Positions 25,830 to 37,950 are shown, numbered from the stretch's first letter. The stretch is DNA of 64,000 nt from Silene conica (GCA_029255685.2 CM055313.2:53979579-54043578); one strand, 5' to 3'. The notes: generated from the letters alone by a model not told the origin. Numbers and translations are program-made.

Positions 25830-28601
25830 TGTAGACCCCGTATGTTAGCCTCGGTCAACGACAGTCAAACCATGTTTTATACACGTATTTGAAACGGAAT
25901 GTTTATTAAGTATTTTACGTAAGCTATTATTATTTTATAAATCGTATTTCTACGATTATTTCGTATTTCACAATTATGCTATATTTGACGATTATTTCAT
26001 AAAATGGCATTTCATTCGTATCTTTGATTTTAATAATACATTTATATTTTAATATATTTCCTATTTTATATTTAGTTCTCATCTATAATTAATTTCTATT
26101 TTATTTAAGTCGTAATTGTATTTAAATCCTATATTCTTTATACATTCTTATGTAGGTGCTAATAATTTTATATTCTTATAATTAATTTAACTTATAATTA
26201 CTAATACTAATTACATAGTTTAATTAGTATAATTTATTATATGTACTTTCTAATTTTAGGTTACGATGCGAGAACGGGATATAGATAACATAATGCTTTG
26301 ATATGCGTGTTGGACTACTAATGTTGGGCTTGGACTTGTGTGGTGGTAGCAGTGAACCGTGTAACACAACCATAAACCCTTTAACCCATCAACACATTAC
26401 ACAACATACAACCCTAATTCACCTATCATCGACATACCAAGCCTACTATCCATCGACATTCACAAAATTGAAAACCCTACTCCTCTATCATCTCATCTGC
26501 CTCCCCTAAACCAAACTAAACAAGAACCCTAATCTATAGTGACAACCGTGATTGGCAGAGAATGAAAGCAGTAGCAACACAACCGTCACCATCTTCGTTT
26601 TCATCTCTACGCGCCTGAAAGTTTAAGACTTTGTTTCTCGTATGTTTAGGACCTTCGAATATGAGTTTTATTGTTGTGGGTACTCCTTGTAGTATGAATA
26701 ACATACTTATCATCATTAAACGATCATAGGACCACCGTTGGGGTCACAGTAATCACCGTAAGTGTCGACAGTAACAGTGTTATTCATATTCTGTGCGTGT
26801 TTTTGTTGCTTAATTCGACTACTGATTTGGCTTAGTTTTGAGTACAAGTTTATGGGTTGTAGTAGTAGTGTGTGGCTAGTTTATGTGGGTGGTTGTATGG
26901 AGGCGCGTGGTGGCCGAAGCAGCACCATGCGAAAGGGCTGCCAATCTCGTGTTAGAGTAAAAGGAAAATAGGGGTTGTTTGTGCGTGTACCAGCGTGTTT
27001 ACATGGTGGTTTTTTGGTGTTTAGGAGGGTGTCGAGGTTGGTGTTTTTCCATCAGGGGGTCATGGGTGATGTGTTGTGTCGAGGGAGGTGGTAGGTAGTG
27101 GTTAAGGTGGTGATAGTGGTGGATAAATGCGTGTTGCAGAGGGACACACACGCATTTGCAGTGGGTTGGGTCGTGAGCAGGGGGTGTTTGGACTAGTGTC
27201 GAAGGCTGCTGGGGTTGAGTCAGGGGTTGTGGTCAGTGTTAATAAGTGCGTCATGGTGTAGTGGTAACAACCACCGTGGATGGGAGGTGGTTCTAGCTCT
27301 GTAGGGTGGTCGTTATAGCTGTGTAAATAGGCTGGTCAGGGGCTGTTGGTTGCGGTTTTGGGCTGTTGAAGTGTTGTGTGTTGTTGCGTTTGTATAGTAT
27401 TAATAGTATTATCATTATTATTATATTATTATTATTATTATTATATTACTATTATTATTATTAGTAATATTATTATTATTGTATAATATGTTTAGTTAAT
27501 TATTATTATTGGTAAATTGCTCATGTGATTTATTTATTAAAATTGTTAAGTGAATTTTGTTATACAAGAATGTGACGGTTATCAATAGTTCGATTATATC
27601 TTCTATGTTCGATTATTTAATTGAAGTTGGTTATGAAAGTAACAAGGACGGGTTGGTCAAGTTAATTGAAGTAGTCAAATTTAATACAGTCTCGTTATAT
27701 GAAATATATTATTTAAATAATTAATTTGTATGATTGATATGTTATATTAGTGGCGTAATTGTATTAGTTAGTAATTAAGTATTTTATTTTGTTAGGTGTT
27801 GAGTATGTGATAAAGTGATTCTACTGATTGGATGTTAGCTGCGTGATGAGATTATATTGCTATCCAGGTAGGATACACTGACACTATACTCTATGATGTG
27901 TTATGAATGAATGTTGAATTGTATGTTATGGATGCAAGCATGATTAATATGAGAATGATATTTAGTGGTTTATTATTTTATTATTGCATTCATGAGCATG
28001 ACAGATGCATTGGTTATTGAGAAAGATATGGAACGAATATTGTTCTGATATAAAGCCCAGGGTGGTTCTGCAGACCAGGCCTAGTGTCTTCAGCTTTTAT
28101 GCTGGTGTTCGACGACGATCGACGATACTCTGCCGGGAGGTTCCATATGGGTGGGTGCACGGGTTGAGATTGGGATTGAGCTCATGCATATCATGGCATT
28201 TGCATATCATCAATTGTTGCATTATGATTTTGTGTTATCCTACTCAACTGCGAGATTGACTGTGTATTCGTGTGACACCTACAATGATCCGGAATGGGGA
28301 GTAGATTTTACAGGTCAGAGACAGATGGATTAGGAGCTGGGCATGGAGAGAGACATGGCGTGGACTTGCTTAGCTTTAGATCACTTAGTCTCACTTGTAG
28401 TTGTTTCAGTTGTAGTAGCTTGACCTTGTTTTAAGTTTTGGTTTTAGACATAAGTTGTAAGAGATTTTAACTATCATTTAATTATAAAGTACTGTGGTTG
28501 TTTTACTTTGTTATTCACTAACTCGGTCTTTTCGAGATGGTAACGTTCCTATTTATTTGGAAGGTCTTGCTAAAGGCTCCTGAATAAATGGGGGTGTTGC
28601 A
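25830..28601 (+). mobile_element. Solo LTR, Del-like (2.77 kb)
   Basis: Starts TGTAGACCCCGTATG and ends GGGGGTGTTGCA. A perfect 5-bp TSD, ATGCA, flanks it at 25825-25829 and 28602-28606. Its 3' part matches the LTR that precedes a primer site at 24080. No internal region is present, so it arose by LTR-LTR recombination. Length and ends fit Del/Tekay-type Gypsy LTRs. Confidence 0.88.
27398..27486 (+). repeat. (ATT)n microsatellite in solo LTR
   Basis: Imperfect ATT/TTA triplet run with ATATT interruptions. Confidence 0.9.
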
Positions 28602-28704
28602 ATGCACCCGAAAAAAGATTACTAGATAATCTTATTATGTAATAATATTGTCTTAAGGTAATATTGGTTTTCTACACTAGAAAATATTTACCATGAGAGA
28701 GAAT

Positions 28705-29245
28705 TTAGGGGTGTTAACGAGCCGAGCCGAGCCCGAGCTTGGTCATGCTCGGCTTGTGCTCGATTACAAAAACTTGAGCTCGAGCTCGAGCCGATCTTAC
28801 CCGAACTTGAAAAAAATGCGCTCGTTACAAAGCTTGCGAGCTTTAACACGAGCTCAAGCCAAACTCCAGCCAAATCGAGCCTATATAAAATTGTTTAATT
28901 TTGTATTTTTTTCCTCCGATATTTTCAATAACAAGGTTCGAAAATGTTATGTAAGAAAATTTAGCAAATCAACAAGATATTTAATATATATGATACAAAG
29001 ATATAATATTGATAAAATATTTTTATAAAATATGAGCCTATTTTTATAAAATATGATTAATATTTTATGTAATCTCTAATGTTCGAGCCGCTCGCGAGCT
29101 TTTCGATTCGAGCCAGCCTTTGCTCGGCTTGACTCGTTAAGCTTTCGAGTCGAGCCCGAGCTCATACGAGCCGAGCTTTGACCGAGCTTTGACCGAGCCG
29201 ATCTCGAGTTGCTCGCGAACTGTCTCGTCTCATTAACAACCCTAA
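28705..29245. mobile_element. hAT-type MITE rich in GAGCTCG palindromes
   Basis: Ends are TTAGGGGTGTTAACGAG and, as reverse complement, TTAGGGTTGTTAATGAG. Flanks GAGAGAAT and GAGAGATA form an imperfect 8-bp TSD. Subterminal parts are packed with CGAGC/GCTCG words (GAGCTCGAGCTCGAGC at about 28775). The centre is AT-rich and non-coding. Such ends and subterminal clusters are usual for non-autonomous hAT elements. Confidence 0.8.
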
Positions 29246-30474
29246 GAGAGATAATATTATTAGAGAGGTTTTTAAGATGAATGTGGTCAACAATCTAATA
29301 AAATGAATTAGTGTGTTTTGTTGTGGTAATATGCAATATATAGAAAAGAGAACAACTCTTTCTCTTTTCTAAAGAGTGCACGACACCCACCCAAAATAGG
29401 GAAGGACAATTTCTCTTTGTCTTACCTATATGCTTAAGTCTAATCATTAGACTTAGCCTAAACATTTTAGGTAACTAATTTACTTATTCATAATAAGAAA
29501 ATAATCATAACAAAAACACTCATGCATGCATACACAAATTACACGACTCCCATAATTAACATGGGTTTCATTTTATGTTTACATTTTGTCCATTGTCAAT
29601 TGTCACAAGTGTGACATATCACATGTTATTATGACATTAGGTAATTAAAATATGTATTTAAACAATTTAAATACAATTTCTTATTTCATAAATAATACTT
29701 AACCTTTAAGTAACAATTACCAATTTCTTATGTAAAACACGTCATTTTATTTCTCGCTAACATTATATACAAACCCTTTGCAATCATAACCTATCGATAA
29801 CCCTTACGATAAAATATACGATAACATTTATCGATTATAAAATAATTACTTATTTTATTATAGTCGAATCTTATATAATCACATTATCATAAGAAATGTA
29901 CCTCTCATTAATCTCGTTCATATTAGGGCATTAATAAATTCATATCGTATACGAATTATTAACCTTAATGATTTCGGGTAATGATGCATGCATATTTCAT
30001 ATATCTTTTAGTATCTTTTGGCACGCATCTTCATGCATTTGCATGCGTTTTATGCGCTACTTTGCCCCTATTTCGCTTCTTTGTGTATTTCTTGTTGTTT
30101 TTGCAGGAAAGTATGAAAAAGTCGCGAAAACCATGCCTCTTTGTCGAAAGTAAGCTATGCTTAGAAGATGGAAGTTGGAATAGGCCTTTCAAGCATTGGA
30201 AAGCGTCAATCGTCCAAGTGAAAAGCTACTTGAGGTGAGCAAAATGGAGAAAGGAAGCTAAGCAAGCAAAAAAGAACTTTAATTGGCTAGTACCTACTTT
30301 GGAAAACCATATATCGAGTTATACAATAGATAATCAGGTGATTCTAATTGGAGATGAAAGCTTGTCCTCTTAGCTTTCCAACTCCACAAAAAACGCTTGA
30401 TTTGGACGAGTAACAACGAATTGGCAGCCGTTTGAAATTCAGTGCGCAGTGCAGGAAATACGCGCTGAGAAGTA

Positions 30475-30615
30475 CTCGATCGAGGAGTTCTCAGAAGAAA
30501 ATTACTCGATCGAGGGCTTCTTTGCTCGATCGAGTATTTGCCAGAGAGAAAGTGTTCGATCGAGTCCTTGCCTTACTCGATCGCGGAGTTTGGGAAGAAA
30601 AGTTACTCGATCGAG
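30475..30615. repeat. Six CTCGATCGAG palindromes at 20-30-bp pitch
   Basis: Copies start at 30475, 30505, 30525, 30555, 30576 and 30606. Copies 4 and 5 have one or two changes (TTCGATCGAG, CTCGATCGCG). Pitches are 30, 20, 30, 21 and 30 bp, all close to whole helical turns. They lie in the older Athila-like LTR at about the place where the young element has its palindrome pairs 1 and 2. Confidence 0.9.
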
Positions 30616-32359
30616 CAACTCAGTTAGACTACAGTTTCCGCAACTTCAGTTTTAGGTTTACCAAATCTCCCTTTATAAGGAGGTAGGTTAACACTATTCT
30701 ATCATTCAGAAATCATTAGTCAGAAAACTAATTCTCACTTTCAGTTTTTACTTTCTTTGGCATTTCGACGGTAGGCAGGAGACGGAGGAAACTCCGTTCT
30801 CCTTTCCTCTTTGTAATTTCCAGATCTATGTTCTTCCTTAATATCAATCGGTAATCTTTTAGTTTCTCTTTGTTCTTAATTTCTTTTATGTTTTGCTTAC
30901 CTTTTAATTATGCGTAGGTAGTTTTTTCTTGCTAAGACTTAGGGAATCCGTAATTAAGAAAGTTAGTAATCGATTATTATGATTATGCTCATATAATTCT
31001 TGTTGTCACTTGCTACATATAATAGCGACTAGTTACTTGAGTCGACGCATTTGACTAGTTGATCTGGTAAACTTTGACCTAGACCGAAAGGTTGGAAAGG
31101 GTGAGACCTGTAGTAACACATTAGGGCACGTGGTGAGGGCGAAAGCTAAGCTATTGTTGTCTTAGGGAGAATTGAGACCGAAAGGAGATTTTCGCTAACC
31201 CTTGGATTATATTTAAATTGTTTAATCTGAGAACTTGTTACTACGCTTAATTAATTACGGTGAACCGGTCGTCTTAGCTATTTCTTTCCTTGCTCTAGGT
31301 TTATTTCCTTTACCCCTTTTTCTTCCTTTGTTTTAGTTTTAAGGATAAATTACAAATAACCACCACGTATTTGCGTATTTTTACAAATTACCACCACGTA
31401 TTTGTTTTTTTTACAAATAACCCCCAAACTTTTACGTATACTCCCCGATCACCACCGTATTTTAATCCCGAACATTATTTTTCTTATCTTCCGACTTGTT
31501 AAGTAACAATTTATGTAAAATACCTATATTATCCTCCCTAATTACACAAACCTAATTACTCCCAATAATTTTCCAAATCATACCCGCCTGAGAGGATGTG
31601 CATACCTGCCTGAGAGGTCGTGGAGGTCCTCAAAGAAGCGCGGGAGCTATGCCAAGGTGTTTGCCTCTAAGCAACCTTACCGTCACTGCCAACACTAATC
31701 TAAGTATCGGAAACCACCAGCTCCAAAGACCACAACTCAGGCGTTTTCGACCATAGAACGAATCCACCAACTACACCACCATGTTTCATCCCTTTATTCT
31801 TCACAATCTTGATGTTATCCAATTTCTGGTTGTTGGTTGTTGTAACCTTCTTTTCAATGAATTCCTAAGTTTCTTTCTAGAATTCCTAGTAGTTAGCCTT
31901 TCTCGTTTTCGTTGCCATGGGTATTTACCAAGTCATTGAAAGTTTTTAACCCTTTCTAGAATTATACACCTAGATATCAAGGCCACTAAAATCGTCATTG
32001 AAGCCAAGGCAAACAAAGAAACAAAATTGGGGGAAAATTATTGGGAGTAATTTAGGTTTGTGTAATTAGGGAGGGTAACATAGGTATTGATACGTGTCTA
32101 TTTTATGATGTTTTACATCTATTTTTACACGTATTTGGTCGCTCATTTACTATGTTTTAGCCTTTATTTCCCACAAATTGTGTACTTTCGTATTTTTATG
32201 CACTTTTGCAGATTTATGCGGAAAAGAAGCAATTTAGCACCAAATCCATATCCTCAAGTCTTTTGCTTAAATTAAGGAATAAATGGAAAGTCAACTGGAG
32301 TCAAAATCAAGTACCAAGAGTCAAAACAGAAGAAAATCCGAAGACTTCCGTACAGAAGC

Positions 32360-32492
32360 GGTCGACCGACCAGTTAAACGGGTCGGCCGACCAGGCCTGA
32401 TTTTCAATAAGCCCAATTTTCCAAGAAAGGCCGGAAATAAGAGAAGTCCAACAAGAAGCGGTCGACCGACCAGCTAAACGGGTCGGCCGACC
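32360..32492. repeat. Palindrome pairs 1 and 2 (12-9-12)
   Basis: Pair 1: GGTCGACCGACC at 32360-32371 and GGTCGGCCGACC at 32381-32392. Pair 2: the same two arms at 32460-32471 and 32481-32492. Each has a 9-bp spacer (AGTTAAACG, AGCTAAACG). The pairs are exactly 100 bp apart. Confidence 0.97.
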
Positions 32493-32978
32493 AGAACGAA
32501 GCCCATGCGAGTCTTTTTCGGAAATAAAGTAGAATTAGAATCTTTAGGAAACTCTTAGTTTTCTACCCTATATAAACTAATCTTGTGATTAGGGTTTTGC
32601 ATCTTATCTTTTATCTATCGAATACACCATCTTTTTACTATCTTAAATCTCATCATATATTTTTAGTTTTGCAATCTTTCAATAGTTCCCAAGTATTCAA
32701 TAAAGTTGATTCCGTTCTACCTTAATTCCAATTGTGGTAATTCTTCTTTGATCCAGTTTCATTATCGTTCTTATTGCTTTTATTACAATTGTTAAGTTAG
32801 AATCCCAAGCTTCATTTGAATCTTGCATGCTTAGATTATTTACTATGTTTTTCATGTTTATCCCCAATTTTATATTCGTCTTAACAATTATGAGTAACTA
32901 ATTTTCATATGTTAGGATGTAGGGAATAATATGCATAGGTAGATAAAATCCGAAAAACCCGACCTGTAGCAGGACCCC

Positions 32979-33052
32979 GGTCGGCCGACTGGAATAGTCG
33001 GTCGGTCGACCGAGGCCGTGGTCGGCCGACTGGAGTAGCCGGTCGGTCGACC
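32979..33052. repeat. Palindrome pairs 3 and 4 (12-9-12)
   Basis: GGTCGGCCGACT and GGTCGGTCGACC, at 32979-32990/33000-33011 and again at 33020-33031/33041-33052. Spacers are 9 bp (GGAATAGTC, GGAGTAGCC); the pairs start 41 bp apart. Confidence 0.97.
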
Positions 33053-33652
33053 ACTCGCGTCTGTTTTCTTATTTCGTCTTTTCTTATAAATTATAATATC
33101 CTGCAATGAGACCAATAGGAGACTTGTAGGATGTTAGTAATGACCTACCCAAGATTGAAAGATACGGGAAGGGCATTGGTTTACACTTTAAGACGGATAG
33201 GTTACTAAAGGCTGAAAGGTATGTAACCTGGGATTTAGGAATCACCCTTATTGTTGACACCCAATAATTGTGAGACCTAGGAACTAATAGCATAGGCCGA
33301 AAGGAGCTATTAGGTAGCATAGACCTAAAAAGATATGTTACACTCCCTTACGCGACTGCAATACATGTTGACCTTAGGATTTATTTTGCCTTAGCTATTT
33401 ATTACCCGAACATCTTAGCATCCTCTTTTATTATATTTTATTCTCATCTTTTAATTCTTGTTTTATTTTAATCTTTTCTTTAGATATAGTAACCAACCAA
33501 TCAACCCCCAAATTTGTTACCTTTAAACATTAACATTAAGACAATAAACATTCCCCACCTCCTTGTGGTTCGACCCTGACTTTCACTATCTAATTGTTTA
33601 AGTTAGGAATATAAATTTATCTTTGGTACCCTCAACGACGGGCATCAAATTT

Positions 33653-33669
33653 TGGCGCCGTTGCCGGGG
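33653..33669 (+). promoter_or_regulatory. Primer binding site, tRNA-Asp type
   Basis: TGGCGCCGTTGCCGGGG, five bases after the LTR, is complementary to the 3' end of plant tRNA-Asp. This primer is typical of Athila/Tat-type Gypsy elements. Confidence 0.9.
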
Positions 33670-33769
33670 AGGTGACGCCAGTGTTTATTGTTTTTTGTTT
33701 TTGTTTCTCTTTGTTTAAGGAACTTTATGTTCCTTAAACCTTCTCACCTTTTTCTTGTAGTTCCCTCTT

Positions 33770-36640
33770 ATGCGCAGGTCAGTTCAAGGAGAACTCCTAC
33801 CACTTGATCTCGAAATTGAGAGGACTCTTAGGGAAAGAAGAAAGCAACTTCTAGCAAATCAAGAGGGAGGGTCACCATCCTCTTTATTTCAAGAAGACCT
33901 TTTCAAGTTACCACCATCTTCACCAAAAACACCACCTTCACAACCAAATTCACCCATCAATCCGCTTTCACCAAAAACACCACCTTCCACCTACTTTCCA
34001 GTTTTTCCGAAAGAAGAAGATAACATGACAGAGGAAGCTACTATTGCCAGTCACTCTATGCCTCAGGCAAAGGACCTATACAAAGGGTTCACTTTACCTG
34101 CAGGTACTGGAAAGCCATTCGAGGCCAAGCCTGCCTATATTACTATGGTTGAAAGAAACCAATTTGGAGGCTCGGCCAATGAGGATGCTGCTAAGCATAT
34201 TGAAATCTTCACGGATTACATATGTTCTATAGCACCCCCAGAAGGAGTGACGCAGGACCAGATTAAACAGACCATGTTTATCTTCTCCCTTAGGGACTCT
34301 GCGAGAGAATGGTACAGAGACCTTGACTGTACTGCTGCGGGAGTTACAGATTGGAACACCTTAGCCCTAGCTTTCTACAGGAAATATTACTCTGCATCAA
34401 AGACAAATGCTTTAAGAGCGCAGATCACCAATTTCAAGCAAGGTCCCAATGAAGACTTTAGCGAGGCGTGGGACAGGTTCAAGAGACTTGTTCGATCCAT
34501 ACCACATCACGGATTCGAACAATGGTTTCTTTGCAACCAGTTCTACAATGGCCTCTATGATGACAATAGGGCCTACCTAGATGCTGCAGCTAATGGGAGA
34601 TTCCAAGATAATTCAGGAGAGACTAAAGGTCTCAAGTTAATAGAAGATGTTGCTGTGCACCGCGCTGAGCATGGTACTTCCAGAGGAAATCAGAGAAAAT
34701 CTGAGTACAACCTGTCAGCAATTGAGGCCTTGACGGCCAAGTTAGAAAAATTTGAAGCTGCAGGAAAGCTCGATCTAGGGAGTGGAAGCAAGGGAGGAAT
34801 TTACCAGGTGAACGCCGTTCAGGACGGACCCTTTGCTTGTGAGAGGTGCGGTGGAGAAGGGCATGTGTCAAAGTTCTGTACTTCATCTAATGAAACATGT
34901 GCCGCTTTTCAGCATTACCGTGGGAACAATTTCTATGATCCAAATAATAACAATGTCCATCCCAACTTAAGGTGGACAAGCCAGAATGTTCAAAACCCAC
35001 AGCATATGCAACCTCAGCAAAATTCCACATATGTACCCCCACATAAACAGAATTTCCAAAGATCACCTTTCAACCCTCAACCACCTTCCAATCCACCACC
35101 CAACACGGAAGCTCTTATCCAAAATCTTATTGGGTTGGTTCAGAAGGAGTCGCAGGCTAGAGAGGCAGGGATGAAGATGTTGGAGTCCCAGATTGCTCAG
35201 ATCGCGAGCAAGAATGACACTAGGGCTCCGGGTCAACTTCCGACCAAGCCAGACCAGAAAAAGGAGACTCTAAACGTCGTAACCCTGCGAAGTGGAGCCA
35301 AAGTGGGGGCTGAGAAAGAAAAAACAGCGAGTAGCAGTAAAGTCGGTCGACCGACCAAAGAATCTGGTCGACCGACCGCGGAGCAGGATCCGAAAATATC
35401 AGCTGAACAGGAGACTGGTCGACCGACCGAGGATACTGGTCGACCGACCACCGAAGCCGAATCTGAAGTTCCCTTTCGTCCAGAATTGCCGAATAACTTA
35501 CGAGATTTTCTTTTCAGGGGTGACAAGACCCCCAGATTTTTAAAAAGGGCTGCAAATACGGAATCCTCAGCTGCTCCTTTTCCAGAGAGACTCGTGCCTT
35601 CAAAGGAACAGGTATCTTTTGACAAATTTAAAGATGTAATTCGTTCATTAAATGTTCAAGTTCCATTTTTAGAATTAGTTCAACAAGTTCCTTCTTATCT
35701 TAAATTCATGAGACAGCTTTTGTCAAGAAAGAGGTCTCTAGAAAAGGTTGAGTCAGTGGCTCTCACTGAAGAGTCATCTAGCTTTTTAACTCATGTCATT
35801 GCCCCTCATAAATTAGAAGACCCTGGAAGTTTTTCTGTCCCCTGTAATATAGGAACCTTCCCAGTTAAAAAGGCTCTATGCGACTTAGGTGCTAGTATAA
35901 GTGTCATGCCACTAAGTGTTGCCTTAAAACTAGGGATGACCGAATTTGCAGTGACCAGTATGACGGTCCAGATGGCTGATCGCACATCAATGGAACCTGT
36001 AGGGGTGTTAGAAAACATCCCTGTGCGTATTGACAGGTTTTTCTTCCCAGTAGACTTTGTTGTTTTGGACATCCCAGAGGATGCCCACATACCCATCATT
36101 CTAGGAAGACCCTTTCTTCACACTGCAGGTGCCATTATAGATGTAGGCACTGGAACTCTAACCTTCAAAGTAGGCAAACATTCTATTATCTATGGCCTAT
36201 CCTATAGGAAGAAGGATGCTATGACCCCCATCACATGTAATGCTATCACTTCTGAGAAGAAGTATGAGGTCATCACTACTTCTCCACCTTTATTACCTGT
36301 TCCTGTATTTGCTTTTACACCTCCGCCCCAGATTGGGAGCAATAGGGAGGACACTTCTATTATGACTATTGCAGGAATTGGTTTGGGGAAACCCAAGGAG
36401 AAGGAAGTCATCATCCAGAGAGGAGGAATGGGATGCCTAAGCTATGGAGAAGATGAGGATCCAGACGTCGTGGATCGAGAGGAGAAAAAGAAGAGGAGGC
36501 AGGCTCAAGCAGAGAGACCGTCGCATATGCTTTGCGATGGAGGAAAGAAGATGTGTTTTACCACTGAAGCAAAAACTGTGGAGACTACGGCGTGCCGTCA
36601 GAAGCCGTGGTCGGATATTTTCCACATCTTCAGCGGATAG
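33770..36640 (+). CDS. Gag-protease polyprotein of Athila-like retrotransposon (956 aa, intact)
   Basis: Gag packages element RNA; the protease cleaves the polyprotein in the virus-like particle. After a Pro/Ser-rich N-terminus, the capsid-type Retrotrans_gag region is about residues 115-300 (FSLRDSAREWYRDL, FYRKYYSASKTNALR, FKQGPNEDFSEAWDRFK). A CX2CX4HX4C zinc knuckle, CERCGGEGHVSKFC, starts near residue 357. A Pro/Gln-rich linker and a coiled-coil-like QKESQAREAGMKMLESQ follow. Residues 526-560 carry four Gly-Arg-Pro-Thr repeats encoded by palindromes. The aspartic protease has CDLGASISVMP with Asp705, and IPIILGRPFLHTAGAIID downstream. The frame ends TAG in a basic tail; no RT or integrase follows. 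It starts 100 bp after the primer site at the first long-frame ATG. No stops or shifts are seen, so it is probably functional or very recently so. Confidence 0.93.
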   Translation: MRRSVQGELLPLDLEIERTLRERRKQLLANQEGGSPSSLFQEDLFKLPPSSPKTPPSQPNSPINPLSPKTPPSTYFPVFPKEEDNMTEEATIASHSMPQAKDLYKGFTLPAGTGKPFEAKPAYITMVERNQFGGSANEDAAKHIEIFTDYICSIAPPEGVTQDQIKQTMFIFSLRDSAREWYRDLDCTAAGVTDWNTLALAFYRKYYSASKTNALRAQITNFKQGPNEDFSEAWDRFKRLVRSIPHHGFEQWFLCNQFYNGLYDDNRAYLDAAANGRFQDNSGETKGLKLIEDVAVHRAEHGTSRGNQRKSEYNLSAIEALTAKLEKFEAAGKLDLGSGSKGGIYQVNAVQDGPFACERCGGEGHVSKFCTSSNETCAAFQHYRGNNFYDPNNNNVHPNLRWTSQNVQNPQHMQPQQNSTYVPPHKQNFQRSPFNPQPPSNPPPNTEALIQNLIGLVQKESQAREAGMKMLESQIAQIASKNDTRAPGQLPTKPDQKKETLNVVTLRSGAKVGAEKEKTASSSKVGRPTKESGRPTAEQDPKISAEQETGRPTEDTGRPTTEAESEVPFRPELPNNLRDFLFRGDKTPRFLKRAANTESSAAPFPERLVPSKEQVSFDKFKDVIRSLNVQVPFLELVQQVPSYLKFMRQLLSRKRSLEKVESVALTEESSSFLTHVIAPHKLEDPGSFSVPCNIGTFPVKKALCDLGASISVMPLSVALKLGMTEFAVTSMTVQMADRTSMEPVGVLENIPVRIDRFFFPVDFVVLDIPEDAHIPIILGRPFLHTAGAIIDVGTGTLTFKVGKHSIIYGLSYRKKDAMTPITCNAITSEKKYEVITTSPPLLPVPVFAFTPPPQIGSNREDTSIMTIAGIGLGKPKEKEVIIQRGGMGCLSYGEDEDPDVVDREEKKKRRQAQAERPSHMLCDGGKKMCFTTEAKTVETTACRQKPWSDIFHIFSG
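35345..35449. repeat. Palindrome pairs 5 and 6 inside the gag-protease frame
   Basis: Four identical GGTCGACCGACC arms: 35345-35356, 35366-35377, 35417-35428 and 35438-35449. Spacers within pairs are 9 bp (AAAGAATCT, GAGGATACT). Each arm reads Gly-Arg-Pro-Thr in frame; the 33-bp unit keeps the frame. Confidence 0.97.
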
Positions 36641-36818
36641 TTGTTTTTAAAATTACAGTTTTAAGACTATTTATTTTATGTTGTGTGAAACTTTTTAGTT
36701 CGGTTTGCTAGTAGTTAAGACTTTTAGAATCGTTTTGGCATCTCGCGCATTGTTGGGCACACATATTTTCTTGCTTTTTCAGGATTTCCGAAGAAAAGAA
36801 GACCTCCAGGACTCAGCT

Positions 36819-36923
36819 GGTCGACCGACCAGAATCATCAGTCGGTCGACCAGACGCGCTGTTTCGCAGAATTTTCCGCTGTTCACAGGAGGTCGATCGA
36901 CCAGAAACACCGGTCGGTCGACC
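36819..36923. repeat. Palindrome pairs 7 and 8 (12-9-12)
   Basis: Pair 7: GGTCGACCGACC 36819-36830 and AGTCGGTCGACC 36840-36851. Pair 8: GGTCGATCGACC 36891-36902 and GGTCGGTCGACC 36912-36923. In both pairs the second arm is nearly the reverse complement of the first, giving a 12-bp stem with a 9-nt loop. Confidence 0.97.
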
Positions 36924-37950
36924 TACTGTCCGCTGCAAACTTTCGTTTCTTCCTTGGAAATCATGTAACCATCTTGGATACTTGAGTGGCACTGCTGGCC
37001 ACCAAAACCTCCCAGCTTACGCTGGTTTGGGGAGGTTTTTCTCTTACATCTTTTAACCCAGTGAGTTCTTTCCAGTTTTTCCTTAGTTTTTATTTCTTTG
37101 CACCTTTTCTTTTAATTTTCTGAAACCTTTACTTAGGCTAATGCACAATGGGGACATTGTGCGGGTTGGTTTGGGGAATGGTTTCGTGTCACATGCATTG
37201 CATTTTGTCACACGTTTATTGCATTTCCGTATTGCATTGTTCTTTTCTTTGTTTTCCTTGCATATACAAAAATACAAAAAAATGAAAAAAAAAATTCAAA
37301 AATTAAAAAAAATGCACGTTTATTTTAGCATATAGGTCGAGTCGGAACGAAAGTATTTCAAGGATGATTTAGCTATCTTACATGTTTATGCCTTTATCTT
37401 GCCTTGTCAACTTGTTTTAGTATGAAAGTCTTTTGCATATCTACGAGTTTTTGTCAATTTGTATATCTTGAGACTTGACTTATACCTTGGTAACCTACTA
37501 TACATTCTAAGTTTTAGAGCCTTATTCCTGGTTTTATTCTTAAACCAGTCGTCTAGGATGTGAGTAGTACTCCCCTTGGAACATGTTACATCAATATGCA
37601 TAAACATGAACTTGAATTGCTATATACTTGTTTTACTATCTCGTTTTGTGAGTCTTGATACGTGCATTTGGGATCCCTTTTCTCATATTTACCCATAAGC
37701 TTCACATAGCCAAAATTGCCTTTTTATTTCCCCAAAAAACTACATCCCATACTTAGCCTACCCTTCCAAGCTAGTATTTGTGGTCATTGGGTTATTTTTT
37801 TGAGGCATCTTGGTTTGTATGCTATTATGAGCAAAAAGAGAAAAGAAAGAAAGAAAGCAAGAAAAGAAAAAGAACAGAAAAATTCAGAAAAAGAAAGAAA
37901 AAGAAAGAAAGAAAAGAAAAACGAAAAAAGAGATCAAACGTACAAAAGTC

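Larger units (their letters stand above)
25592..29960 (-). mobile_element. Copia family C 5' LTR (minus strand), interrupted twice
   Basis: The LTR 3' end is TGAAGG on the plus strand (CCTTCA on minus) beside the primer site. It is split by a solo LTR at 25830-28601 and by an hAT MITE at 28705-29245. Its far end lies before the Athila-like LTR near 29980 and was not pinned down. Confidence 0.6.
32088..33647 (+). repeat. 5' LTR of the young Athila-like element
   Basis: 1560 bp, TG...CA. A likely TATA motif, CCTATATAAAC, lies at about 32570. Contains palindrome pairs 1 to 4. Confidence 0.95.

Noticed and set aside
28693-29028. Frame rich in Arg/Ala
   Set aside because: It reads through GAGCTCG repeats of the hAT MITE and has no homology I recognise.
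31576-32032. Captured gene fragment in the MULE centre (minus-strand MATKTRKANY)
   Set aside because: Too short, with stops in all frames, and not similar to any family I know; left unnamed.
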